Shown piece after piece: positions 1 through 5,600 of a stretch of 6,660 nucleotides of DNA (position 1 is the stretch's first letter; every line of letters starts with the position of its first letter). The position numbers were made by a program, and so were the translations under genes. This DNA is from Lachnospiraceae bacterium UBA4380. Its GTDB lineage: Bacteria > Bacillota > Clostridia > Lachnospirales > Lachnospiraceae. The notes under the pieces were generated by a model, which made no database searches, had not been told where the DNA came from, and saw nothing but the letters and a program-made list of their open reading frames with translations. Location: positions 1 to 6,660 of the forward strand of contig DGRU01000085.1 in the NCBI GenBank assembly GCA_002390025.1, read 5' to 3'.

Positions 1-107
1 CCGATCCCTGTGCCGCCTCCCAGGTCCGCGGTTCCCTTTCCGTCGAGTTCAAGCCCGATCCGGATCTGTGTCTCACCAGTATTCCTGTTGATGATAGCGT
101 TTCGCAT
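1..107 (-). CDS. hisB: Imidazoleglycerol-phosphate dehydratase, N-terminal fragment (partial)
   Basis: Only the first 35 codons are present; the gene runs off the window at base 1. The translation begins MRNAIINRNTGETQIRIGL and continues with LDGKG and TGIG. This matches the HisB N-terminus, which has an R-x-T-x-E-T-x-I segment, a beta strand ending LDG-x-G, and then the TGI segment ahead of the metal-binding FFDHML motif, which would lie outside the window. HisB dehydrates imidazole glycerol phosphate to imidazole acetol phosphate in the cytoplasm, using manganese. The start is ATG at 107-105, with AGGAG at 120-116 and 8 bases between. It follows hisD by 68 bases on the same strand, so it should be the fourth gene of the his operon. 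The metal-ligand histidines cannot be checked here, so the identity rests on a short stretch plus context. Confidence 0.85.
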   Translation of the reverse strand, partial: MRNAIINRNTGETQIRIGLELDGKGTADLGGGTGI

Positions 108-175
108 TGTACCTGCTCCTTATTATCCTTCTGTTCCCGATTGACCCTGTCTGTCCGGAATCTTTTTAGTCTTTT

Positions 176-1480
176 TTACTCTTCTTCAAAGCGCACGCGC
201 ATGGAATTGGCGTGTGCATATAAGCCCTCATTTTCTGCAAAGATCTCGATATCCCTGTGCACACGGCGCAGGGCATCCTTCGAATAGGAAATGATGCTGC
301 TCTTCTTGATAAAGGCATCCACACCCAGCGGAGAGAAAAATCTCGCCGTGCCGTTGGTAGGCAGAATGTGGTTGGGGCCTGCATAGTAGTCGCCGAGCGG
401 CTCGGAGGAATAGCTCCCCAGGAAAATAGCGCCCGCATGACGGATCCTGGTCATGACTTCAAAGGGATTTTCCGTGATGATCTCAAGATGCTCGGAGGCA
501 ATGGTATTTGCCGCGTCGATCAGGTCGTCCATGGTCTCTCCGACAAAAATATAGCCGTAGTTCTCGATGGACTGGCAGATGATCTCCGTGCGGGGGAGCT
601 TTTCGATAAAGCGGTCGATCTCCTCGGCGACCGCCTCCGCAATCCCCCGGTCGGTGGTGAGCAGAATGGCGCTGGCCATGGGGTCGTGCTCCGCCTGGGA
701 CAGAAGGTCTGCCGCAACATAGCGGGGATTGGCAGTTCCGTCCGCGATCACCAGGATCTCACTGGGACCCGCCACGGAATCGATGCCGGTCACGCCGAAG
801 CAGGCCTTTTTAGCCAGGGCGACGAAAATGTTGCCGGGGCCGGTGATCTTGTCGACCCTGGGAATGGTCTGTGTGCCGTAGGCCATGGCCGCGACCGCCT
901 GGGCGCCGCCCACCTTATAGATCTCGTCTGCGCCGGCAATATCCGCCGCAACGATGGTTCCGGCTGCGGCCTTGCCGTCAGCGTTGGGAGGTGTTGCGAT
1001 GACGATGCGCCCCACACCCGCTACCTTGGCAGGAACCACGTTCATGAGGACGCTGGAGGGATAAACCGCTCTGCCGCCCGGCACGTAGCAGCCCGAAATA
1101 TCAATGGGCGTGACCTTCTGGCCCAGAATGATCCCTTCCTCGGTCGTCGTGATCCAGCTCTGCGTGACCTGTTTCTCGTGATAGGCGCGGATATTGGCAG
1201 CTGCCCTGCGGATGACCTCCACGAATTCGGGCGTCAGCTCCCTGTAGGCGGCGTCGATCTCCTCCCTGCTGACCCGGATGGTCTCCTTTGTCAGCACGCA
1301 CTTGTCAAACTTTTCCTCCAGTTCAAAAACAGCTTCATCGCCGCGGGCACGGACATCGTCAATGATGCCGCGCACTGTTTTCTCATATTCCGAATAGCCG
1401 GACGGACTGCGTCCTACAAGCGCCTCGAGAGCGCCGGCGCGCGTATCTTCCGTCAGCTTCATAATCCTCATACGGGCCAT
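176..1480 (-). CDS. hisD: Histidinol dehydrogenase
   Basis: A complete 434-residue protein, the usual length for HisD. It oxidises L-histidinol to L-histidine in two NAD-dependent steps, the end of the pathway. By comparison with E. coli HisD, the zinc ligands appear as Q262 and H265 (in SQAEHD), D364 (in PLGDYYAGPNHILPT) and H423 (in EGLYAHA). The catalytic Glu-His pair is E330-H331 (in ASEHLEI). Other family blocks are visible: YVPGGRAVYPSSVLMN near 132-147, GGAQAVAA near 191-198 and KITGPGN near 211-217. No key residue is missing, so the enzyme should be active. The ATG at 1480 is preceded by a strong AGGAGG at 1493-1488 with 7 bases between; a second ATG six codons in (MKLTED) is less well placed. 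The gene lies 100 bases after hisG and 68 before hisB on the same strand, with no terminator seen in either gap. The opposite strand is open for over 400 codons, which I treat as a composition shadow. Confidence 0.97.
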   Translation of the reverse strand: MARMRIMKLTEDTRAGALEALVGRSPSGYSEYEKTVRGIIDDVRARGDEAVFELEEKFDKCVLTKETIRVSREEIDAAYRELTPEFVEVIRRAAANIRAYHEKQVTQSWITTTEEGIILGQKVTPIDISGCYVPGGRAVYPSSVLMNVVPAKVAGVGRIVIATPPNADGKAAAGTIVAADIAGADEIYKVGGAQAVAAMAYGTQTIPRVDKITGPGNIFVALAKKACFGVTGIDSVAGPSEILVIADGTANPRYVAADLLSQAEHDPMASAILLTTDRGIAEAVAEEIDRFIEKLPRTEIICQSIENYGYIFVGETMDDLIDAANTIASEHLEIITENPFEVMTRIRHAGAIFLGSYSSEPLGDYYAGPNHILPTNGTARFFSPLGVDAFIKKSSIISYSKDALRRVHRDIEIFAENEGLYAHANSMRVRFEEE

Positions 1481-1580
1481 TTGTATTCCTCCTGCGCATG
1501 TTTGTTCTGCGTTTGTCTGCGGTTGTCTCCCGGATGTCTCATGATAAGTCCATGAGGGAGAAACAGTTGATTCATGCGCC

Positions 1581-2219
1581 TTACACCAGGCAGTCTCTGA
1601 CTCTGTCGATCATCTCCCGGATCCTCTGGGTCTTCATCTGCATGGAGACCTGATTGACGATCATCCTCGCGGAGATGGGAAGAACCTCCTCCAGCACCTC
1701 CAGGCGGTTTGCCTTCAGGGTGGAACCGGTCTCGACGATATCAACGATGACATCGGCCAGCTCCACAATGGGCCCCAGTTCCACGGAGCCGTTGAGCTTG
1801 ATGATATCGACGGTCTGATGCTTGCGGTTGTAAAAGTATTCCTTGGCGATATTGGGATATTTGGAGGCGACACGGATCATCTCGTGGTGCTTGAGCAGTT
1901 CCCTTGCCTCGGGCGGACCCGCCACGCACATCCTGCACTTTCCGAATCCCAGATCCAGAACCTCGTGACAGCGGCGCTGCTCCTCCAGGATAATATCCGA
2001 TCCGACGATCCCGATGTCCGCCGCACCGTATTCCACGTAGGTGGGAACATCCGGTCCCTTGGACAGGAAAAAGCGGAGCTTCTGCTCCTCGTTGGTAAAA
2101 ATCAGCTTGCGGGACTTTTTGTCCTTGAGTTCTTCGCAAAAAAATCCGGCCTTTTCAAAAAGCTCCATGGTCTGTCCGGCCAGACGTCCCTTGGTGAGGG
2201 CTATTGTCAGATACTGCAT
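1581..2219 (-). CDS. hisG: ATP phosphoribosyltransferase catalytic subunit, short form
   Basis: The 212-residue protein catalyses the committed step of histidine synthesis: ATP plus PRPP gives phosphoribosyl-ATP. The N-terminus MQYLTIALTKGRL is typical of HisG. VEYGAADIGIVGSD (62-75) is the conserved segment of the periplasmic-binding-protein-like fold, and DVIVDIVETGSTLKANRL (156-173) is the PRPP-binding signature. The protein ends soon afterwards, without the C-terminal histidine-binding domain of long HisG (about 80-90 residues). It is therefore the short form, which needs HisZ for activity and feedback inhibition; hisZ lies directly upstream. I chose ATG at 2219 because GAGGAAG at 2231-2225 sits at good distance and the protein then begins as the family does. 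The frame can be extended to an ATG at 2267 (16 extra residues, MSFPAQAVLCGFEEED), but that start has a poor ribosome site and the added residues do not look like HisG. Confidence 0.96.
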   Translation of the reverse strand: MQYLTIALTKGRLAGQTMELFEKAGFFCEELKDKKSRKLIFTNEEQKLRFFLSKGPDVPTYVEYGAADIGIVGSDIILEEQRRCHEVLDLGFGKCRMCVAGPPEARELLKHHEMIRVASKYPNIAKEYFYNRKHQTVDIIKLNGSVELGPIVELADVIVDIVETGSTLKANRLEVLEEVLPISARMIVNQVSMQMKTQRIREMIDRVRDCLV

Positions 2220-2293
2220 ATCTTCTTCCTCAAAGCCGCACAGAACTGCCTGCGCGGGAAATGACATCTATTCTTTCTTAATTTATTCTTTCT

Positions 2294-3403
2294 CTATTCC
2301 AGTATTACGGCTTTCCCTTCGTTTCTGAGAGCCATGGCCCTGCGGATCTGCCCGGCACAGCCGTCCTCTTCCATACGGATCTTCTGCGCCGCGGCCTCCG
2401 TCTCAACCCCGATCCCCTGGCGGCGGAGCGCCTCCATGAGCAGGTCGAGCTGGATCATGACGCCGATGGCGGCAGCGTCCTTGCCGTAATGGGCCAGGAG
2501 CCCGTCGTAGCGGCCGCCGGAGGCAATGGCCTCGCCTGCGCCGTAGGTATATCCCTTGAACACGATCCCGGTATAATAGCGGTATTTGCTCAGAAGGGAC
2601 AGATCATAGCTGATATAGGCGGAGAATCCGTAGGCATCCATCAGTTCGCTGAGCTTCATCAGGCGCTCGATGGCAGCCCTTGCCTGGGGATGCATGTCAT
2701 CCCTGAGAAAACCGGCCAGCTCATCCCTGGTGGACACAAAGCGTGTCGCTTTCAGGAAGAGATCTCTGGTAGCGCGGTCAAATCCCTGACTGCGGAGGAG
2801 CTCCTCCGCGGCAAAATAATTCTTGCCCGAGAGGGTGTCGCGCAGCTGCATCTCTGTCACGGGGTCCAGACCGACCGACTGGCAGATCCCCTTGAAATAA
2901 TCCACGTTGCCCACGCTGATCTGGAACTGGGTCAGTCCCGCCTGCAGCAGTGAGTCTATGAGAAGAGCCAGGATTTCCGCATCCGCACAGACAGAGGGAG
3001 CATTGATCAGCTCCGCACCCATCTGGATGGTCTCGCTCAGTTTTCCCTGCAGGCTGGTCGTATTGCCGAAGACACTGCCCGCGTAGGTGAAACGGATAGG
3101 GGCCGTCTCATCGGAGAAATACTTTGCGGCGCATCTGGCCACCGAGGGAGTAAAGTCAGGCCGCAGCACCAGCAGATTCCCCTCATTGTCCAGGAGCTTG
3201 TAGAGCTCTTTGACAGGAGTTGTGCCGACCTCACTGGAGAAGACATCATAAAACTCAATCGTCGGAGTCTGGATCTCTTCGTATCCATAGAGGCGGATCC
3301 TGCTGCGGATCCGGTTCATGATCGCGTTCTTTTTTGCCATTTCTGTTCCATAGGTATCCCGCATTCCGTCGGGTGTGTGGAGCAGTTCATTATTCAAATC
3401 CAT
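2294..3403 (-). CDS. hisZ: ATP phosphoribosyltransferase regulatory subunit (HisRS-like)
   Basis: HisZ is a paralogue of the histidyl-tRNA synthetase catalytic core. It charges no tRNA, but binds short HisG in a hetero-octamer and provides its activation and histidine feedback. In this 369-residue version the family blocks are HTPDGMRD (9-16), LRPDFTPSVAR (80-90, the class II motif 2 region), ETIQMGAELI (124-133), YYTGIVFKGY (277-286) and SGGRYDGLL (295-303). The synthetase's C-terminal anticodon-binding domain is absent; only a short tail ending AMALRNEGKAVILE remains, as expected for HisZ rather than HisS. The start is uncertain. ATG at 3403 has a purine-rich stretch upstream (GATGGGATG) and gives the family-like N-terminus. 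ATG at 3412 adds three residues, and an in-frame TTG at 3469 would add 22 that look like leader sequence. It is the first gene after the his promoter and lies 74 bases before hisG. Confidence 0.94.
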   Translation of the reverse strand: MDLNNELLHTPDGMRDTYGTEMAKKNAIMNRIRSRIRLYGYEEIQTPTIEFYDVFSSEVGTTPVKELYKLLDNEGNLLVLRPDFTPSVARCAAKYFSDETAPIRFTYAGSVFGNTTSLQGKLSETIQMGAELINAPSVCADAEILALLIDSLLQAGLTQFQISVGNVDYFKGICQSVGLDPVTEMQLRDTLSGKNYFAAEELLRSQGFDRATRDLFLKATRFVSTRDELAGFLRDDMHPQARAAIERLMKLSELMDAYGFSAYISYDLSLLSKYRYYTGIVFKGYTYGAGEAIASGGRYDGLLAHYGKDAAAIGVMIQLDLLMEALRRQGIGVETEAAAQKIRMEEDGCAGQIRRAMALRNEGKAVILE

Positions 3404-3502
3404 TTGTTTCATCCCATCTTCTGATTGCACCGGCTGAAAAAAGCGATGTGCTGGCAGCGGATACCGCAACGGGCGGCATGCGCTCTTACTTTAATGCGTC
3501 AG

Positions 3503-3522
3503 CGTGCTAGTTTGATAGCACG
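3503..3522. promoter_or_regulatory. Palindromic operator-like site in the hisZ leader, TrpR/HisR type
   Basis: The site reads CGTGCTAGTTTGATAGCACG on the plus strand. The 7-bp arms CGTGCTA and TAGCACG are perfect inverted repeats around a 6-base centre. The inner 18 bases match the E. coli TrpR consensus operator GTACTAGTTAACTAGTAC at 13 of 18 positions, with identical length and spacing. It begins 13 bases after the predicted -10 box, at about +7 to +27 of the transcript, where a bound repressor would block initiation or early elongation. From memory, a TrpR-superfamily regulator (HisR, formerly YerC) has been proposed to control his operons in Gram-positive bacteria, which suits this position. 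The alternative is an RNA hairpin acting in the leader. Confidence 0.65.
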
Positions 3523-3535
3523 GTAAACCATGTGC

Positions 3536-3565
3536 AGTATACACACGGACAGGGTACATTGTCAA
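3536..3565 (-). promoter_or_regulatory. Sigma-A-type promoter of the his operon
   Basis: On the minus strand TTGACA (3565-3560, perfect -35) is followed after 18 bases by TATACT (3541-3536, five of six to the -10 consensus). Transcription should start near 3529, giving an untranslated leader of about 126 bases before the hisZ ATG at 3403. It is the best-matching promoter I see in the window. It is placed to serve hisZ-hisG-hisD-hisB, and the palindrome at 3503-3522 lies just downstream. Confidence 0.8.
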
Positions 3566-3589
3566 ATCATTTTCACTGTGGAAAGGCCG

Positions 3590-3614
3590 TCCCTTTTTTT
3601 GTTCCCTTTTTTGT
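3590..3614. repeat. Two tandem T-tract units upstream of the his promoter
   Basis: TCCCTTTTTTTGT (3590-3602) is followed at once by TCCCTTTTTTGT (3603-3614). Read on the minus strand these are two A-tracts about 13 bases apart, roughly 60-85 bases upstream of the predicted transcription start. They might bend the DNA. They are too far upstream for a classical UP element, which sits at about -40 to -60. No GC-rich hairpin precedes the runs, so I do not call them terminators. Confidence 0.6.
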
Positions 3615-3673
3615 TCAGCGCCGCCGGATACCGGGCAGATTCGCGCGGTTTCGGCAAAAAACCGGGTCAGACT

Positions 3674-4207
3674 TCAGTCCCGCTCCTGCAGATCCTTGTT
3701 GAGCATATCCAGGTAGGGCACCATGATGCCCTGCTCCTCCGGGATCGTCCAGTCCGGATCGAGCTCATCGAGGCGAAAACTCCTGCGTCCCCCCGCCAGC
3801 GCCCGGTCCCAGAAGGTCATAAATGTGCGCAGGGGCAGATAATAAAACATGTTTTCACGGGAAAAATAGATCAGAAAGAAGGCAATTCCCTCCTGCTGTT
3901 CGAATTCGCGCATGAACTGCACCTGATGTTCATGTACATTCTGCAGACTGAATGTACTTCCCGCGCACTCCTTGGCGTCGAAACAGACCGGGATCCCCTG
4001 GACAACACCGATATAGTCCACTGTGCTCTTCTGGTTAAAGTAGGCGAGGGTGATGTGCCTGGACTCCTGATCGATCTGCATGGGTGTGATCGGGGTGGGA
4101 ACCTTCTGGATCAGGGCAAGGCCCTGCTCCCTGTATTTATCGTTGGTACGGTTGATCAGATCTTCCAAAAGGGAACCGCGCAGCCCCCTTGTTTTCCAGG
4201 TTGCCAT
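3674..4207 (-). CDS. recU: Holliday junction resolvase RecU
   Basis: RecU is a homodimeric, metal-dependent nuclease that cuts four-way junctions during recombinational repair and chromosome segregation in Firmicutes. This 177-residue protein shows the full family pattern: WKTRGLRGSLLEDLINRTN (4-22), ALIQKVPTPI (31-40), HITLAYFNQKSTVDYIGV (51-68), GIPVCFDAKE (71-80) and NVHEHQVQFM (90-99). The likely catalytic set is D64, D77 and K79. B. subtilis RecU has Glu-x-Lys (FEAKE, from memory) where this one has Asp-x-Lys; I recall the Asp form in clostridial RecU and do not take it as damage. The ATG at 4207 has AAGGA at 4218-4214 with 6 bases between. In Bacillus recU sits beside the penicillin-binding protein gene ponA; here its neighbours are a pseudouridine synthase and the his operon. 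I found no clear terminator after it, so some read-through towards hisZ is possible. Confidence 0.95.
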   Translation of the reverse strand: MATWKTRGLRGSLLEDLINRTNDKYREQGLALIQKVPTPITPMQIDQESRHITLAYFNQKSTVDYIGVVQGIPVCFDAKECAGSTFSLQNVHEHQVQFMREFEQQEGIAFFLIYFSRENMFYYLPLRTFMTFWDRALAGGRRSFRLDELDPDWTIPEEQGIMVPYLDMLNKDLQERD

Positions 4208-4247
4208 CTTTTTTCCTTAATCCGTCTCCTGCAAATGTCATTCCATG

Positions 4248-4300
4248 AATATCTATCATGAATGTCTATTCATTAATGTCTATTCATCTGTTTCTATTCA
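4248..4300. repeat. 14-bp tandem repeat, about four copies
   Basis: The core TCTATTCA recurs at exact 14-base spacing: extended with G or T in front it starts at 4264, 4278 and 4292. The two best units share AATGTCTATTCAT (4261-4273 and 4275-4287). A degenerate unit lacking one T lies just before, at 4248-4259. The array is AT-rich, unlike the surrounding genes, and occupies the recU upstream region, so it overlaps where the recU promoter might be. I could not pick out a convincing -35/-10 pair inside it. Confidence 0.75.
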
Positions 4301-4320
4301 ATTACTACAGATTACTACAG
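4301..4320. repeat. Perfect 10-bp tandem duplication
   Basis: ATTACTACAG occurs twice back to back (4301-4310 and 4311-4320), directly after the 14-bp array and shortly before the 38-bp duplication. It is most simply a replication-slippage product; no function is evident. Confidence 0.85.
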
Positions 4321-4325
4321 TCCGC

Positions 4326-4391
4326 CTGTTTCTTTTCATTGATCTGCGCCGCATTCAGTTCATCTGTTTCCACTCATTGATCTGCGCCGCA
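4326..4391. repeat. Imperfect direct repeat, 38-bp period, covering the synthase stop codon
   Basis: The 28-base segments 4326-4353 and 4364-4391 share CTGTTTC, differ at the next three bases (TTT versus CAC), then share 18 identical bases, TCATTGATCTGCGCCGCA. The second copy holds the last codons and the TGA of the pseudouridine synthase gene on the minus strand. The first copy is therefore a downstream duplicate of that gene's 3' end (Cys-Gly-Ala-Asp-Gln-stop). It probably arose by local duplication. Confidence 0.85.
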
Positions 4392-5444
4392 CAGGTCCTC
4401 CCACCAGCGGGGAGGAGGGCAGGAAAAGACGCGGCCGGCGACCGGTGCCAGAACCTCCCGGATCCCGTCAGCACCCGCTGTCTCCGGGAATGTTTCCGGA
4501 AAAAAGACCTCCGAACACCACAAAAGCTGTCCGCCCCGCCGGTCCGGCATCCTGCGCATAAGAGCGCGGTCAAGACTGCGGTCTCCGTATTTGGGATCCG
4601 AGACGATGGGGTGTCCTATGGAAGCCATATGGACACGGAGCTGATGGGAGCGGCCCGTGATCAGGTCGGCTTCCACAAGCGATGCTCTCTTTCCTGTTTT
4701 TACAGGCCGGTAAACGGTCACTGCATGTCTCTTGTGCAGTTCAGGCCCTGCAGTTTCCCGGTCCGCTATGCGCACCTGGTTCTGCCGGCGGTCTTTGACC
4801 AGCTCATTGTCGATGACACCCTCTTCAGAGACCCGGCCGTGGACTGCCATGGTATAGGTCTTGCGGATGACCCTGTCCCGGATGAGGGCCGAGAGCGCTC
4901 TGCTGCCCGGCAGCGTTTTGGCACAGAGAAGGATGCCTCCCGTGTTGCGGTCAAGACGGTTGCACACGGAGGGCCTGAAGCGGGCAGACTCGTCCGCCTC
5001 CTGCCCGGCACCTCTGTTCCTGTGTGCCAGGTAGCCGCGCAGCCACTCATTCATGGAGAGATCCTCGCGGTCCGCTTTCTGCGAGAGAACTCCGGAGGGC
5101 TTTCGCACCACCAGGATATTCCTGTCCTCGTACAGGACCGGCGAGGGGCCCAGCAGGGGCTGCAGCAATCTGTAGGCTCTCTCTGCCTCCTCAGCCTCTC
5201 TGGTCACCTCCTCCCTGTCCGGGGGAGAGCTGAACTTGAGTATGGTCTCCTCGGAGAGGAAGAGCCTGACGCTGTCCCCCGTCTCCACCTTTTCGCTTCC
5301 GTCCGCTTTTCTGCCCCGCAGCGTGATGTTCTTTTTGCGGAGCATCTTATATAGAAAGGAAGAAGGCGCCAGCGGCAGTCTTCTGCGGAGAAATTTATCC
5401 AGGCGCTGACCGCTCTCTTCCTGACTGACCAGTATTTCCTGCAT
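4374..5444 (-). CDS. RluA-family RNA pseudouridine synthase with S4 domain
   Basis: This 356-residue cytoplasmic enzyme should isomerise uridine to pseudouridine in structured RNA. Residues about 1-62 form an S4-type RNA-binding domain (SGQRLDKFLRRRL, then YKMLRKKNITLRG). A linker rich in Glu and Arg follows (about 72-92). The catalytic domain starts near 103 with VLYEDRNILVVRKPSGVLSQ. The RluA signature is NRLDRNTGG (162-170), with catalytic Asp165; the usual motif is HRLDxxTSG, so the last Ser is Gly here. GRSHQLRVHMASIGHPI (264-280) and DPKYGD (283-288) complete the family blocks. The S4 plus RluA layout resembles RluC/RluD, which modify 23S rRNA, but the target site cannot be read from sequence, so I give no symbol. 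The ATG at 5444 is preceded by AAGGGAG at 5461-5455 and puts the S4 domain at the N-terminus; an in-frame GTG at 5555 would add 37 residues lacking family character. The C-terminal tail is duplicated just after the stop. Confidence 0.92.
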   Translation of the reverse strand: MQEILVSQEESGQRLDKFLRRRLPLAPSSFLYKMLRKKNITLRGRKADGSEKVETGDSVRLFLSEETILKFSSPPDREEVTREAEEAERAYRLLQPLLGPSPVLYEDRNILVVRKPSGVLSQKADREDLSMNEWLRGYLAHRNRGAGQEADESARFRPSVCNRLDRNTGGILLCAKTLPGSRALSALIRDRVIRKTYTMAVHGRVSEEGVIDNELVKDRRQNQVRIADRETAGPELHKRHAVTVYRPVKTGKRASLVEADLITGRSHQLRVHMASIGHPIVSDPKYGDRSLDRALMRRMPDRRGGQLLWCSEVFFPETFPETAGADGIREVLAPVAGRVFSCPPPRWWEDLCGADQ

Positions 5445-5509
5445 AGATTCCAAACTCCCTTCCTGAGAGGAAAGATACGGCCGCCTGCAACACAGGCCTT
5501 CCGAATGCC

Positions 5510-5542
5510 CGCAATATACCACCAATATACCTGCAATATGCC
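5510..5542. repeat. Three 11-bp tandem units upstream of the pseudouridine synthase gene
   Basis: The units CGCAATATACC (5510-5520), ACCAATATACC (5521-5531) and TGCAATATGCC (5532-5542) repeat at exactly 11 bases. On the minus strand this gives two GGTATATTG boxes and one GGCATATTG, close to one helical turn apart and about 65-100 bases before the synthase ATG. TATATT resembles a -10 box, but I found no -35 element at 16-18 bases from any copy. The phasing would also suit cooperative protein binding, which is conjecture. Confidence 0.75.
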
Positions 5543-5600
5543 TGTAAATGCTCACGGGAACATGGGGTCTGCAGCAACTTGGCCGGTCCCTGATCCAAAT

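Noticed and set aside
257..1555. Open frame of 432 codons on the plus strand, opposite hisD
   Set aside because: It is antisense to a fully conserved hisD with all catalytic residues. Its translation shows no family motif and it runs beyond the gene only into the hisG-hisD gap. Long antisense frames are expected from GC-rich codon use.
2220..2267. Upstream ATG start for hisG at 2267
   Set aside because: The extra 16 residues are not HisG-like, and the ATG at 2219 has a better ribosome binding site and the family N-terminus.
3392..3479. Small minus-strand ORF of 29 codons (ATG at 3479) in the his leader, overlapping the hisZ start
   Set aside because: It contains no histidine codons, so it is not an attenuation leader peptide, and its ribosome site is weak. 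Translational coupling cannot be excluded but is unsupported.
3499..3531. Ten-codon ORF starting at the ATG at 3531 (minus strand)
   Set aside because: Its start codon lies at or upstream of the predicted transcription start, with no ribosome site and no histidine codons.
3604..3670. Possible terminator after recU (CGGTTT...AAACCG and CCGG-TAT-CCGG inverted repeats)
   Set aside because: Neither stem is followed directly by a T-run on the minus strand; the stems are short and the nearby runs are A on that strand.
3530..4261. Open frame of 243 codons on the plus strand across recU
   Set aside because: It is the shadow of recU plus part of the his promoter region; no recognisable domain, and recU itself is clearly coding.
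4245..5354. Open frame of 369 codons on the plus strand across the pseudouridine synthase
   Set aside because: It starts inside the AT-rich tandem repeats and is antisense to a well-supported RluA-family gene; the translation is low in any protein-like pattern.
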